A stretch of 6,373 nucleotides of DNA from Bacteroidota bacterium. GTDB lineage: Bacteria > Bacteroidota > Bacteroidia > UBA7662. The position numbers and the translations under genes were made by a program. Under the pieces are notes generated by a model. That model saw only the letters and a list, made by a program, of their open reading frames with translations. It searched no databases and had not been told where the DNA came from. Below, piece by piece: positions 6,204-6,373 of the stretch; position 1 is the stretch's first letter; the number at the start of each line of letters is the position of its first letter. The stretch covers positions 1-6,373 of the forward strand of contig VGGT01000114.1 in NCBI GenBank assembly GCA_016868485.1, given 5' to 3'.

Positions 6204-6373
6204 ATGCTTTTGGAAATTGAAAACCTGAGAGCCTCTGTTGAAGGCAAAGAAATCCTGAAGGGGGTTAATCTCCGTATCCCTGCGGGCGAGGTGCATGCGA
6301 TCATGGGACCCAATGGTTCAGGAAAGTCAACACTTTCTTCGGTTATCGCAGGGAAGGATGGCTACGAAATTTC
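6204..6373 (+). CDS. sufC: Fe-S cluster assembly ATPase SufC, N-terminal part (cut by window edge)
   Basis: ATG 6204 opens a reading frame that runs off the window after 56 codons. It begins MLLEIENLRASVEGKEILKG and continues through VNLRIPAGEVHAIMGPNG to the Walker A loop GPNGSGKST at residues 35-43, then LSSVIAGKDGYEI. The EIENLRASVEGKEIL.G.NL...AGEVHAIMGPNGSGKSTL...IAG pattern is that of SufC, the ABC-type ATPase that is soluble rather than linked to a transporter. It binds SufB and SufD and drives conformational change for cluster assembly. Its place just downstream of sufB confirms the call. The Q-loop, signature motif, Walker B and H-loop lie outside the window. No Shine-Dalgarno is seen before this ATG. 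sufD and sufS would be expected further right, but this is not visible. Confidence 0.95.
   Translation, partial: MLLEIENLRASVEGKEILKGVNLRIPAGEVHAIMGPNGSGKSTLSSVIAGKDGYEI

Overview
The window looks like ordinary chromosomal housekeeping DNA from a member of the Bacteroidota, at moderate GC. Three things suggest this lineage. The ComEC protein lacks a recognisable metal-binding motif in its C-terminal domain. Most gene starts have AT-rich leaders without a Shine-Dalgarno sequence. TAnnTTTG-type -7 promoter motifs occur at two plausible places. The lineage is inferred from these traits and general family resemblance; I could not run a search, and no genus can be named.

Left part, minus strand (1-1173): fbaB, a class I (DhnA-type) fructose-bisphosphate aldolase, is read leftward and followed after 9 nt by the first 35 codons of accD (acetyl-CoA carboxylase carboxyltransferase beta subunit), which runs off the left edge. 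The pair joins a glycolytic/gluconeogenic enzyme to the first committed step of fatty acid synthesis, in a probable operon.

Middle, plus strand (1223-4567): a 49-nt divergent intergenic region with a 14-nt palindrome separates fbaB from a GNAT acetyltransferase of the ElaA/YjcF type. The DNA-uptake channel gene comEC follows. Next comes an enoyl-CoA hydratase/isomerase family gene whose true start lies inside the 3' end of comEC (43-nt overlap, preceded by a good Shine-Dalgarno). Its residues resemble bacterial methylglutaconyl-CoA hydratase (LiuC).

Right part, plus strand (4568-6373): a 114-nt gap carries a plausible Bacteroidota promoter, followed by sufB and, 73 nt later, the start of sufC, cut by the right edge. 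These encode the scaffold and ATPase of the SUF iron-sulfur cluster assembly machine, and the rest of the suf operon presumably continues beyond the window.

I saw no mobile element, CRISPR array, tRNA or rRNA, and no sign of a new system. The points worth a second look are modest: the divergent palindrome, the comEC overlap, the degenerate ComEC tail, the replaced catalytic Glu in the hydratase, and the unusual sufB-sufC gap.
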